The notes: generated from the sequence alone by a model not told the origin. A stretch of 15,329 bases of DNA from Bacteroidetes bacterium CG2_30_32_10 (GCA_001872995.1 MNXO01000137.1:1-15329); one strand, 5' to 3'; counted from the first letter of the stretch, positions 1 through 8,163 are shown. Numbers and translations are program-made.

Positions 1-1500
1 ATCATTCAAACTTCCTTAGAAAAGAAAAACATTGCTTTAATTCATGTTAATAGCGAGATAGACCTCATAGTTAAAGCAAATCAACTTCCTATTGATGCTA
101 TTATTATAGATGTTGCTATCGAAGATTTATTTGATATTAATGATGTGATTAAAAATATCAAAAGTCACAACGCTTACCAACTAATACCAATCATTTTATT
201 AATTGACGATTTTTCTTTCGATAAATTCAAAGACAATAAAAACATATCAAAGTTTTATTTAAGGAACCTTAGCGAAATTGAACTATTGGGTTTTTATATA
301 AATACTGTTTTTTCTACAAAAGGGAAGAGTAGTTTTTTGGATTCTAGCAATAATAATAATTTAAAACAATTTGTTAACAAGTTTCAAAGTAAAAATGAAA
401 TATTAGACGAACTAACTACCATTCCAAACGATTTTCATAAGGCACATATTTTACTCGCTGATGATAGTAAATATATCAGACGTTTTATAACAAGAGAAAT
501 AGAAGAGCAAGGTTATACCTCTGATGCATTTACTAACGGGCAGGAACTATTAGATTATTTGCATAATAACAACAAAGGAGACATTATTATCCTTGATAAT
601 CATATGCCTGTAAAAGATGGAATCACTACTTTAAAAGAATTAAAGAACGATTCAAAACTTAAAAACTTACCAGTTCTCTTTTTATCAGCCACCACCGATA
701 AAGAACAAGTAGTTAAAGCCCTTGAGCTAGGTGCAGATGATTATATTGCAAAACCCTTTAATAATGACGAGTTTATAGCACGAATAAGGGTGCATTTAAG
801 AATAGACATATTAAAGAAACAATTATACGATAAAAATCGTATGTTGGAAAAGATGAACAAAGAAATAGAAGCAGAAAAAGTGAAAACCGATAGGCTTTTG
901 TTCAATACGCTTCCACGTAAAATCGTTGAAGACCTTAAAAAATATGGGAAAACCGAACCTGAAACATTTAAAGATGTTACTGTTTTCTTGTCCGATATTG
1001 TTAGTTTTACCAAATTATCTGCCTCCATTGAACCAGTCGTTTTAATCAACGAATTGAATGAAATGTTTACCGAGTTTGACAATATAATGGAATCGAACCA
1101 ATGCGAACGTATTAAAACCATTGGAGATGCTTATCTTGCAGTATGCGGTATGCCAGAAAAAAACCCTGAGCACGCAAAAAACTTAATAAATGCTGCTATT
1201 GATATTGTTAATTATCTAAAAGAAAGAAACAAAACTGCAAAAATTCCTTGGTTTATTAGAATTGGTATTCATACAGGAAATGTTGTTGGCGGTATTGTTG
1301 GGATTACTAAATATATTTATGATATCTTTGGCGATACTATTAATACCACAGCTCGAATGGAAAGCAATTCAGAGCCTATGAAAATTAATATTTCTGAAAC
1401 TACCTATAATATTGTTTCTGAAAATTACAAATTTATAGCACGAGAACCAATAGAAGCCAAAGGAAAAGGTTTGATGAATATGTATTTCGTGGAATTTTAG
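1..1500 (+). CDS. Response regulator with adenylate cyclase output (5' end outside window)
   Basis: The frame is open from base 1 (499 codons visible), so the gene begins upstream; the GTG at 145 is an internal Val codon. Numbering is from base 1. Residues about 1-105 look like a degenerate receiver: a phosphoacceptor-like Asp at 37, but Arg88 where the conserved Lys should be. Residues about 148-265 form an intact receiver with acidic pair Asp154-Asp155, acceptor Asp199, Ser229 and Lys251. A helical linker leads to a class III cyclase domain (about 318-499) with metal-binding Asp332 and Asp376, purine-selecting Lys372 and Asp441, and transition-state Asn448 and Arg452. Lys plus Asp is the ATP-selecting pair; guanylate cyclases use Glu plus Cys. 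All catalytic residues are present, so a cytoplasmic, phosphorylation-controlled cAMP-producing enzyme is inferred. The cognate kinase is not visible. The gene converges on cdd with a 37-base gap. Confidence 0.92.
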   Translation: MIQTSLEKKNIALIHVNSEIDLIVKANQLPIDAIIIDVAIEDLFDINDVIKNIKSHNAYQLIPIILLIDDFSFDKFKDNKNISKFYLRNLSEIELLGFYINTVFSTKGKSSFLDSSNNNNLKQFVNKFQSKNEILDELTTIPNDFHKAHILLADDSKYIRRFITREIEEQGYTSDAFTNGQELLDYLHNNNKGDIIILDNHMPVKDGITTLKELKNDSKLKNLPVLFLSATTDKEQVVKALELGADDYIAKPFNNDEFIARIRVHLRIDILKKQLYDKNRMLEKMNKEIEAEKVKTDRLLFNTLPRKIVEDLKKYGKTEPETFKDVTVFLSDIVSFTKLSASIEPVVLINELNEMFTEFDNIMESNQCERIKTIGDAYLAVCGMPEKNPEHAKNLINAAIDIVNYLKERNKTAKIPWFIRIGIHTGNVVGGIVGITKYIYDIFGDTINTTARMESNSEPMKINISETTYNIVSENYKFIAREPIEAKGKGLMNMYFVEF

Positions 1501-1537
1501 TGGAGAATGTTCAATTTTTTTTAAGTTCTTTCAGCAG

Positions 1538-2032
1538 TTAATTGTTCCCTTTAAGCTCATTAGCTTTAAATATCAAAGGCAATAAATGTTCAATACCTTC
1601 CACTATAAATACTTTACCAGTATTTCCTTTTAGTATTATTCGAATGTTTTTACCAAACTTATTTTCATATTCAGCAAAAACCTGACGACAAGCACCACAA
1701 GGAGTTATAGGCGTATCAACTTCCATAATCTTTGATTTTGAGGTAACCGCAGCTGCTACAATAGGAATATTAGGATAATTAGCGGAAGCAGCAAATATTG
1801 CCACCCTTTCTGCACACAAACCAGATGGATAAGCCACATTTTCCTGATTATTTCCTATAACTATTGTCCCATTTTCAAGCAACAATGCTGCACCTACCGA
1901 GTAATTAGAATAGGGAGAATAGGCTTTTTCAACAGCTTGGGTAGCTGCATCCATTAACACTCTATCTTTCCTTTCTAACTCATCTATCGAATCGTACTCA
2001 TAATAATAATTATTCAAAACTACTTTCTTCAT
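1538..2032 (-). CDS. cdd: Cytidine deaminase
   Basis: Hydrolytic deamination of cytidine and deoxycytidine to uridine and deoxyuridine in pyrimidine salvage, in the cytoplasm. The 164-residue protein has the small homotetrameric-type zinc fold: a substrate-binding stretch around residues 38-50 (YSPYSNYSVGAAL), then Cys73-Ala-Glu75, where Cys73 binds zinc and Glu75 is the proton shuttle, then Pro-Cys112-Gly-Ala-Cys115 giving the other two zinc ligands. It is longer than the usual roughly 130 residues because of an N-terminal extension of about 20-25 residues rich in Tyr and charged residues. The ATG start is chosen because the conserved region follows at the expected distance and no better start is visible. 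It lies 85 bases downstream of the VanY-like gene on the same strand, with its own candidate promoter in that gap. Function is confident. Confidence 0.95.
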   Translation of the reverse strand: MKKVVLNNYYYEYDSIDELERKDRVLMDAATQAVEKAYSPYSNYSVGAALLLENGTIVIGNNQENVAYPSGLCAERVAIFAASANYPNIPIVAAAVTSKSKIMEVDTPITPCGACRQVFAEYENKFGKNIRIILKGNTGKVFIVEGIEHLLPLIFKANELKGNN

Positions 2033-2052
2033 ACTTTATTGATTTCTTTTGG

Positions 2053-2085
2053 TAAAGTTAAATACTTTTAAAAATGTTTTACAAA
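2053..2085 (-). promoter_or_regulatory. Candidate Bacteroidota promoter for cdd
   Basis: Read on the minus strand, TTTG (2085-2082) is followed after 21 bases by TAACTTTA (2060-2053), a 7/8 match to TAnnTTTG. This would place transcription start about 10 bases before the ATG. An alternative -7 box, TTATTTTG, lies at 2089-2082 but has no well-spaced TTTG upstream. Motif match only. Confidence 0.4.
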
Positions 2086-2117
2086 ATAAAATTCAATTCT
2101 TTAAATATTTTTTCAAT

Positions 2118-2921
2118 TTAAGGAATATTACAATCTTGATTAATACCAAAAATATAATTCTTTATTATATCTATTTTTGAAGCAGTTTCGGCACCAAGAA
2201 AACCTGTAATATCGGAATAGGTAATAGTATTCTTATATACTGTTAAATATTGTTTGGCAATAGGGAGGTATGACCAATGCCATTTTTCTTCCTCATACCC
2301 ATTGGGGCGAAAAATATCCTTCTTTGTATAAGGTTGGCAAAAACCATAAGTTGCAGCATTATTAGAAAGCCAATTGTATAGTTTAATTCCTTTTTCGGTG
2401 TTAAAAAAACTGTTATCAATACTATTTAGATCTATATCTGTACCCCAATGATGGCGTGATGTACCTGGCATAGAACTATAATTTAATATTGTTTTGGCTC
2501 TTTCTACAGGGTCTTTTATGGTTAAATATATATTTTGTGAGTTCACCAATTTTTTTCCACTCCATTTGGCTTCCCATATCATCTTTTGCTCATTAAAGTT
2601 TCTGGTAGCCGATACTATTATTAATGTTATACCATCTTTTGCTGCTGCAACTTTCATTTTTAGAAAAGCTTCATACACTTCTTTTTGCAAATACATCCCT
2701 TTTTTATTGCCATATTTAGCATCTACCTCCACAAAACCATTATCTGTTTTGTAATTAAATTGTCCAAGTAAATGTTTTTTATCAATGGCAATACTCTTAA
2801 GTTCTTGTGCTTTAATAACTTCAGAATTAACAGGATGTTTTTTATTAATCATTTGCCCAGATATAATAAAAACAGAGACTGTAAATATTAATAAATTAGA
2901 AAAAAAGGGTTTACTGGTCAT
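2118..2921 (-). CDS. VanY-like M15 family zinc D,D-carboxypeptidase
   Basis: Predicted exported peptidase that removes the terminal D-Ala from peptidoglycan stem peptides. The 267-residue protein begins with a short positive/polar stretch and a hydrophobic segment (about 9-22), a signal peptide or membrane anchor with no lipobox Cys. The core carries the LAS-enzyme motif SxHxxGxxxD at 155-164 (zinc ligands His157 and Asp164). Glu212-Lys-Trp-His215-Trp supplies the catalytic Glu and third zinc ligand. The conserved Ser104-Ala-Thr-Arg107 stretch, matching the SGYRS region of VanY, lies upstream. This SRHHWG...D variant is typical of M15B enzymes. About 50 residues follow the last ligand, with no recognised domain. 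It is divergent from the membrane protein at 3120. No van-type resistance cluster is nearby, so a housekeeping cell-wall role is more likely than vancomycin resistance; that part is inference. Confidence 0.88.
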   Translation of the reverse strand: MTSKPFFSNLLIFTVSVFIISGQMINKKHPVNSEVIKAQELKSIAIDKKHLLGQFNYKTDNGFVEVDAKYGNKKGMYLQKEVYEAFLKMKVAAAKDGITLIIVSATRNFNEQKMIWEAKWSGKKLVNSQNIYLTIKDPVERAKTILNYSSMPGTSRHHWGTDIDLNSIDNSFFNTEKGIKLYNWLSNNAATYGFCQPYTKKDIFRPNGYEEEKWHWSYLPIAKQYLTVYKNTITYSDITGFLGAETASKIDIIKNYIFGINQDCNIP

Positions 2922-2958
2922 TCTGTATTGTTTTCATGCAATCGTTTAATTGATTTCA

Positions 2959-2966
2959 CAAAGATA
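2959..2966 (-). promoter_or_regulatory. Candidate -7 box for the VanY-like gene
   Basis: On the minus strand this reads TATCTTTG, a perfect TAnnTTTG match, 38 bases before the ATG at 2921. No TTTG is found at the ideal spacing; that position falls within the loop of the inverted repeat at 2974-3017, so the site may need an activator or may be chance. Confidence 0.35.
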
Positions 2967-2973
2967 CAATAAA

Positions 2974-3017
2974 AGTTTTTGGGTTTTCTTTAATGATAAA
3001 TTATCGAACCCAAAACT
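2974..3017. repeat. Inverted repeat in a divergent promoter region
   Basis: TTTTGGGTT (2977-2985) pairs perfectly with AACCCAAAA (3007-3015). Two further pairs (2974-2975 with 3016-3017) form if T2976 is bulged. The 21-base spacer is AT-rich. Neither flank carries a T-tract in a terminator position. The repeat sits between the putative start regions of the VanY-like gene (-) and the membrane/spermidine-synthase gene (+), so it could be an operator half-site pair; this is inference. Confidence 0.5.
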
Positions 3018-3040
3018 AATTGACGATTATATTTTTCTTT

Positions 3041-3073
3041 TTTCTTTTATTTATTGTTAAACCATTATTTTTG
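3041..3073 (+). promoter_or_regulatory. Candidate promoter for the membrane/spermidine-synthase-like gene
   Basis: TTTC (3041-3044, 3/4 match to TTTG) is followed after 21 bases by TATTTTTG (3066-3073), a full TAnnTTTG match. Predicted initiation near 3080 gives a leader of about 40 bases to the ATG at 3120. Motif match only. Confidence 0.42.
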
Positions 3074-3119
3074 CTTCAGATTATTGTATTTCTATTAATT
3101 GCAATTTATTTTATTTTTT

Positions 3120-5657
3120 ATGCGTAAACAAACAAATAACTTATTGCTTTTCTTTATTATTATATTTTTTGCAGGCTTTACATTCTTAATATATGAAGTA
3201 AGTTGGTTTAGAATGCTATCTTTGGTTATAGGAGCTACTGTATCTGCTTCTACTATTGTGCTTGTCGCATTTATGTTGGGAATTGGGATAGGAGCTTATT
3301 ATTGGGGAAAGAAAGTCAGCAAAAACAATAGTCCTGAAAAAATACTTTATTATTTGTTTGTTGCTATTGGAGCTATAGGATTTATTAATTATTTTCTGAT
3401 AAAATATTTTCTACCAAGCCTGTATCCATCTTTTCATCATATTGGCATTTCTGCATCATTCACAGAATTATTTGTTTTAATAATAGTAATTATACTGTTA
3501 TTTATTCCTACATTCTTTATGGGAGGTATATTACCTTCAATCTCTAAAATTATTATTAGCTCCAATAAAGGAATTGCAAGCAATATGGGGAAGATTTATG
3601 CTTACGAAACAATTGGCTCTACTTTAGGAGGATTAATGACAGGTTTTATTTTAATTGGTAATCTTGGACAGAAAAACACGGTTTTTTTGGCTGTAGTTAT
3701 TAATTTGCTAATTGCTGCAATAGTTTTATTTACAAAGAAATACTATTTTCAAGCTATTTCCGAAAATATTGTAGCGACTATTGAAAACAAAAACACAAGC
3801 AAACCAAAGAAAACAACTGAGAACGCATCGCATTTTCTTATCAATAAGAAAATAGCTCTAATAGCTACATTTATTTGTGGTTTTGTTGTTGTAGGAATGC
3901 AGGTGGTTTGGTTTAGAATTTTCAGAATATATATGACAAATACAAGCTATACTTTTTCATTAATAGCATCTATGGTGATTTTAGGCTTGTTTGCAGGAAG
4001 TTGGTTTTATATGAAAAGAGGAGAAAATATTAAACAACAAAGTTATACGATACTAAAGGTAATTCTACTCATTGGATTCTTAATGTTAATTGGATTATTT
4101 ATTTTGCTTAAACTTCCTTCGTTAATTCTATTCCCTTTAGGCAGTTTTCAGGAAGTACATATTATTAGAATCCTAATAATTCCATTGATTTCATCACTGT
4201 TTGTGATTATACCCATTACATTTCTTTCGGGTTATGCATTTCCACTTGCATGTACTATGTACACAAAAGATTACAAAGATATAAGTCAAAGTATTGGTCA
4301 TATATTGTTATCAAATACAGCAGGAAGTATTTTAGGACCTTTATTAGCTGCATATATTTTTATTCCACTAATGGGAGCTGGCTTATCAATAATTGTTTTC
4401 GTGTTTATATTGCTTATTATTGCTTTTATTATTGCCAATAAAATGGCTGAAGTTAAAAACATTAATAGATTAAAAGGAGGCATTGTTGTTTTTGGAATAA
4501 TTATATTAATAATTCTGATAATTCATCCTAAAATGTATATCCTTCCCCCGTCATTCAGTAAATATCAGAAACAAATATTAGCTTATAAAGAAACAACAGA
4601 AGGAACATACGTTGTTGGCAAAGAAGTCTCTGATGAAAATATTGTCTTGTCCACTTATGTAAATAATAGTTCGGTAATTGGCTCAAGCTACGATGCCATA
4701 AAAGCTGTGAAAATGGTTGGACACATTCCATTTTTTGCGGGTTTGCAATGTAAAGACGCTTTGGTCGTTGGATTTGGCATTGGTGTTACCGCATCTGCCA
4801 TTGCTTCGCACCCCGAAGTTAAGTCTATTGATTGTGTTGAATTGGTAGCTGGACTTAAAAATGCCGCCCACTTTTATAGTGATTTGAATAATAATATTGA
4901 ACGCGACATTAGATTGAAGATTTATTCAGGCGATGGAAGGCATTTCTTACAATCATCCACTAAAATGTACGATCTTATTTCAAGCGACCCTACTCATCCA
5001 ATTTTAGGCTCTGGAAATATTTATACACAAGAATATTTTAAACTATGCAAAGCACATCTCAACAAAGGAGGAATGATATCGCAATATTTACCCTTGCATA
5101 AATTATTACTTAAAGATTTTTTAGGCATCATAAAAACCTTTCATTCTGTTTTTCCTGATGCAACGGTTTGGATTGGTCATTATCATGCGATATTGATAGG
5201 ATCCAATGGTTCTATGAAAATTGATTTTGCCAAATGGGCTGACAATATTTCCAAATCCGTGAAAGATATATATTTTTATACCAACGCTTATCATGTTGCG
5301 GCATGTTTGGTAATGGATAGCACCAAAATAGTGAATTTCCCTAAAGATATTAGAATAATTACAGACGATTATTCAGATGTAGAATTTTTCTCCTTTTCCT
5401 CTTTCAATGGCGACAATTTAACAAAAAATCTGTTATATTTAAATCAAAATCGTTGCCAATTAGCGCATGTTTTTTTTAATATCCCCGATAAAAGCAAAAT
5501 GGACAAGTTTATTAAAGGTAACATCTTGCTAACAGATGGACTTTATTATTTTTTGCAAGGAAACAGCCAAGAATTTCATAACAAATTAGAGTTCGCCTGC
5601 AAAGTAAACCCTGAAGACGAAGAGTTCCCGTTTTTAATTAAGTTCTATTTTAAATAA
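3120..5657 (+). CDS. Membrane protein fused to a spermidine-synthase-like domain
   Basis: An 845-residue fused MFS-like/spermidine-synthase protein. An in-frame TTG at 3099 would add seven residues, but the ATG at 3120 followed by MRKQTNN and a hydrophobic helix is the more natural start. Residues about 7-470 hold roughly a dozen membrane segments in two similar halves: a WFR motif at 29-31 recurs at 264-266, and a G-x-x-P...GS-LG block near 135-175 recurs near 371-406. The cytoplasmic C-terminal part has a Rossmann SAM-site motif GFGIG (551-555), an acidic Glu574 after strand 2, and Gly-Asp605-Gly. The spermidine-synthase DSTDP motif reads DPTHP (623-627): the first, catalytic Asp is kept and the second is His. 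Aminopropyltransferase activity is therefore uncertain, and no other polyamine gene is adjacent. The last 80 residues are helical and TPR-like. Substrate and role are unknown. Confidence 0.85.
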   Translation: MRKQTNNLLLFFIIIFFAGFTFLIYEVSWFRMLSLVIGATVSASTIVLVAFMLGIGIGAYYWGKKVSKNNSPEKILYYLFVAIGAIGFINYFLIKYFLPSLYPSFHHIGISASFTELFVLIIVIILLFIPTFFMGGILPSISKIIISSNKGIASNMGKIYAYETIGSTLGGLMTGFILIGNLGQKNTVFLAVVINLLIAAIVLFTKKYYFQAISENIVATIENKNTSKPKKTTENASHFLINKKIALIATFICGFVVVGMQVVWFRIFRIYMTNTSYTFSLIASMVILGLFAGSWFYMKRGENIKQQSYTILKVILLIGFLMLIGLFILLKLPSLILFPLGSFQEVHIIRILIIPLISSLFVIIPITFLSGYAFPLACTMYTKDYKDISQSIGHILLSNTAGSILGPLLAAYIFIPLMGAGLSIIVFVFILLIIAFIIANKMAEVKNINRLKGGIVVFGIIILIILIIHPKMYILPPSFSKYQKQILAYKETTEGTYVVGKEVSDENIVLSTYVNNSSVIGSSYDAIKAVKMVGHIPFFAGLQCKDALVVGFGIGVTASAIASHPEVKSIDCVELVAGLKNAAHFYSDLNNNIERDIRLKIYSGDGRHFLQSSTKMYDLISSDPTHPILGSGNIYTQEYFKLCKAHLNKGGMISQYLPLHKLLLKDFLGIIKTFHSVFPDATVWIGHYHAILIGSNGSMKIDFAKWADNISKSVKDIYFYTNAYHVAACLVMDSTKIVNFPKDIRIITDDYSDVEFFSFSSFNGDNLTKNLLYLNQNRCQLAHVFFNIPDKSKMDKFIKGNILLTDGLYYFLQGNSQEFHNKLEFACKVNPEDEEFPFLIKFYFK

Positions 5658-5658
5658 A

Positions 5659-5688
5659 AAGTGCGAAATCATTCAAGACTTCGCACTT
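5659..5688 (-). terminator. Intrinsic terminator between convergent genes
   Basis: A 9-bp perfect stem, AAGTGCGAA (5659-5667) with TTCGCACTT (5680-5688), and a 12-base loop. On the minus strand it is followed by a T-rich run (TTTTTATTT), so it should end the M3 peptidase transcript, 27 bases after that stop codon. On the plus strand it begins two bases after the stop of the membrane gene and is followed by ATAAATAAATT, a weaker tract, but it could also stabilise or end that mRNA. Confidence 0.7.
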
Positions 5689-5715
5689 ATAAATAAATTT
5701 ATTAAGGTTTATTGT

Positions 5716-7842
5716 TTATTTCAAGCCTCTACGTTTTAATAAAGGGTCAATAGAAGGTTGTTTCCCTCTAAATTTTTCATATTGAACCATACCTTCGTCA
5801 TTTCCACAATCTTGTAAACAATATTTTCTAAATTTAGAAGCTAATTCTTTGTTATAAACATCACCAGATTCTTTAAAGGCATTAAACGCATCAGCATCCA
5901 AAACTGCTGCCCAAAGATATACATAATATCCAGCAGAATATTCGCCAGAAACACTATGATTAAAATAGGTAGTACGATAACGAGGCGCAATTTCAGTTAT
6001 TAAACCTATTTTATCCATTTGTTCTTTTTCAAAAGCTAATATATCAATATCTTTTACTTCGGTGAGGTTATGATAAGCCATATCAAGTAAAGCTGCTGCA
6101 ACATATTCTACAGTAACAAACCCTTGATTGAAAAGTCCGCTTTTATCAATTTTTGCAATGAGCACATCAGGGATAACTTCGCCTGTTTTATAATGTTTGG
6201 CATAAGATTTAAGCACTACAGGGTCACAAGACCAATTTTCCATCACCTGTGAAGGCAATTCTACATAATCTTGTGGGACAACTCCAGTGATACGAGTATA
6301 TTTACCTTCAGAAAATAAGGCATGTAATGCGTGCCCAAATTCATGGAACATTGTAGTTACTTCATCAAAATTCAATAAAGAAGGGGTGTTAGCCGTTGGT
6401 TTTGTCAAATTGTAACATACCGAAACAATGGGATCCACTTTTTTACCATTATACCAGCCCGCATCCTGAAAACTTGTACACCAAGCACCCGAACCTTTGG
6501 ATGCTCGAGGATAATAATCGAGATACAACAAGCCAATATGTTTTCCGTCAGCTTCTTTTGCTTCATAAACTTCAACACCATCATAATAGACAGGCACATT
6601 GGTGAGTTTAGTAAACGTAATGTCATATAATTTATTCGCAACACCAAACATTCCATCACGAACTTTGGTTAATTCAAAGTAAGGCTTCAGCTCATTATCA
6701 TCAAGATTGTACTTTTCTTTTCTTAATTTTTCTGAATAATACCACCAATCCCAAGCTTGAAGTTTAAACTTTCCTCCTTCCCTATCAATAATCTTTTGCA
6801 TTTCTTTTACTTCGTTTTTAGCCATATTTAATGCTGGATTCCAAATCTTCATTAAAAATTCATCCACATTTTTGGGTGTTTTAGCCATATTTTCGTCAAT
6901 AACATATTCGGCAAAACTATTAAAACCAAGCAATTTTGCTTTTTGAACACGCAATTTAAAAATTTTAGCAATAGTTTCTTTGGTATCAAACTCGTTGCCA
7001 TTATTTCCTTTCATGGTATAGGCACGATAAAGCTTCTCACGTAAATCGCGTTTTGTACTATATTGCATAAAAGCCCAAATACTGGAAGTTTGAATTGTAA
7101 AAACCCATTTACCATCCATTTTAAATTCTTTAGCTGTTTCTGCAGCACCATCAATTACACTTTGAGGCAATCCATCAAGGTCTTTTTTATCCTCAATCAC
7201 CAATTTGAAATTTTTATTTGTTTCTGCAAGCAATTTTTCTCTAAAATCTAAAATAAGGGTGGCTAATTCAGAATTTACTTTCTTTAATTCTTCTTGTTTT
7301 TCCTTAGGTAAATTAGCTCCTCTACGAACAAAGTCCTGATAATATTTTGTTACAACTCTAATTTGAAGGCTATCAAGATTGGAGTTTTGACGTTTATCAT
7401 AAACAGACTTGATACGCTCAAATAGTTGTGCATTCATAGATATTTCATCTTTGTGTTGAGAAAGCAAAGGAGCAATATCACGTGCAATTTTATCAATCTG
7501 GTCATTGGTGTTGCAACTATTTATGTTGTAAAACACACTTCTTACTTTAGTTAAAAATCTGCCCGATTTATCATAAGCTAAAATAGTGTTATCAAAAGTA
7601 GGAGCCTCCGTATTATTAACAATGGCTTCAATTTCGCTTTTTTCTTGTTTCATTCCTTCAATAAAGGCAGGCATATAATGCGAGGTATCTATTTTATCGA
7701 AAGGTGGAACCTGAAAAGGTGTAGTGTATTCGGAGAAAAACGGATTGTTCTTCTGATTTTCCGAGTTGTCTTTTACTTTACTTTTACAAGAAATAACAGT
7801 AATGATTGACATGGATACTAAAATTAAAATGTTTCTTTTCAT
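5716..7842 (-). CDS. dcp: M3 family peptidyl-dipeptidase (Dcp-like) lipoprotein
   Basis: Zinc metallopeptidase predicted to release dipeptides from the C-terminus of oligopeptides. Length, 708 residues, is normal for Dcp/oligopeptidase A. The N-terminus is a lipoprotein signal: Lys-Arg, a hydrophobic core, and lipobox VIS-Cys19, followed by a charged, Asn-rich tether. The mature enzyme is therefore expected on a periplasmic membrane face. The catalytic motif His500-Glu501-Phe-Gly-His504 is complete, with third zinc ligand Glu528 at the standard 24-residue spacing. The C-terminal His629...Tyr635...Tyr639-Tyr640 segment matches the substrate-binding His/Tyr loop of M3 enzymes. The WCTSFQD and YVELPSQ stretches are typical of the Dcp branch. 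It is a single-gene unit, convergent with the membrane gene and divergent from rpmG. Family assignment is secure; Dcp against other M3 subfamilies is by overall resemblance. Confidence 0.93.
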   Translation of the reverse strand: MKRNILILVSMSIITVISCKSKVKDNSENQKNNPFFSEYTTPFQVPPFDKIDTSHYMPAFIEGMKQEKSEIEAIVNNTEAPTFDNTILAYDKSGRFLTKVRSVFYNINSCNTNDQIDKIARDIAPLLSQHKDEISMNAQLFERIKSVYDKRQNSNLDSLQIRVVTKYYQDFVRRGANLPKEKQEELKKVNSELATLILDFREKLLAETNKNFKLVIEDKKDLDGLPQSVIDGAAETAKEFKMDGKWVFTIQTSSIWAFMQYSTKRDLREKLYRAYTMKGNNGNEFDTKETIAKIFKLRVQKAKLLGFNSFAEYVIDENMAKTPKNVDEFLMKIWNPALNMAKNEVKEMQKIIDREGGKFKLQAWDWWYYSEKLRKEKYNLDDNELKPYFELTKVRDGMFGVANKLYDITFTKLTNVPVYYDGVEVYEAKEADGKHIGLLYLDYYPRASKGSGAWCTSFQDAGWYNGKKVDPIVSVCYNLTKPTANTPSLLNFDEVTTMFHEFGHALHALFSEGKYTRITGVVPQDYVELPSQVMENWSCDPVVLKSYAKHYKTGEVIPDVLIAKIDKSGLFNQGFVTVEYVAAALLDMAYHNLTEVKDIDILAFEKEQMDKIGLITEIAPRYRTTYFNHSVSGEYSAGYYVYLWAAVLDADAFNAFKESGDVYNKELASKFRKYCLQDCGNDEGMVQYEKFRGKQPSIDPLLKRRGLK

Positions 7843-7864
7843 TTATTAAAGTTTAAAGTTTTTA

Positions 7865-7896
7865 CAAAATAAATAAAATTGAAGGAATTATTCAAG
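7865..7896 (-). promoter_or_regulatory. Candidate promoter for the M3 peptidase gene
   Basis: On the minus strand CTTG (7896-7893, 3/4 match) is followed after 20 bases by TTATTTTG (7872-7865, 7/8 match to TAnnTTTG). Initiation would fall about 15 bases before the ATG at 7842. The -7 box lies in a 14-base sequence also found upstream of cdd. Motif match only. Confidence 0.35.
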
Positions 7897-8104
7897 TTTT
7901 TTATTTATTCGCTTTAAAAGGATATGTATAAATTCAATGGTTTAGTAAATTTTCTCATAATAAGACTAAGTTTTGGTTAAAATTTATTCATTTAAATAAA
8001 CCGATATGTGCTGATTATCAAACATTACAAAGCATGTTTCAAATAATTATCAAAAATATTGTCATTTAAAAATGAAAATACTTTAATAAAAATCGGAAAA
8101 AGTT

Positions 8105-8135
8105 TTTGTTTTTATAAGTAAAATTTATAATTTTG
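8105..8135 (+). promoter_or_regulatory. Consensus Bacteroidota promoter for rpmG
   Basis: TTTG (8105-8108), a 19-base spacer, then TAATTTTG (8128-8135): a complete match to the Bacteroidota consensus TTTG-N19-21-TAnnTTTG. Predicted initiation near 8142 leaves a leader of about 20 bases ending in an A-rich stretch (AGAGAAAAAAA) before the ATG, as expected where Shine-Dalgarno pairing is not used. This is the best promoter in the window. Confidence 0.75.
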
Positions 8136-8163
8136 CAGACTTCAAAATACATAGAGAAAAAAA

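Larger units (their letters stand above)
7843..8163. other. 321-base divergent intergenic region
   Basis: Very AT-rich, with stops in all frames and no coding potential seen. It holds a candidate promoter for the M3 peptidase at its left end and a strong candidate for rpmG at its right end. Weak inverted repeats occur: AAACAT (8020-8025) with ATGTTT (8034-8039), and a CATTT/AAATG pair near 8062-8073. No tRNA-like fold was recognised, and no rpmB (bL28), which often precedes rpmG in this phylum, is present. Confidence 0.6.

Noticed and set aside
145..147. GTG as the start of the cyclase gene
   Set aside because: The frame is open back to base 1 and upstream residues continue a receiver-like pattern, so this is an internal codon of a gene cut by the window edge.
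741..1121. 126-codon minus-strand frame inside the cyclase gene
   Set aside because: It lies wholly opposite a conserved coding region and has no recognisable domain; it is a shadow frame.
2118..2921. Vancomycin-resistance carboxypeptidase role
   Set aside because: No vanH, vanA, vanX or VanRS-type genes are nearby; a general cell-wall role is simpler.
3099..3101. TTG start for the membrane/spermidine-synthase gene
   Set aside because: The ATG 21 bases later gives a normal positively charged N-terminus before the first membrane helix and a better leader from the candidate promoter.
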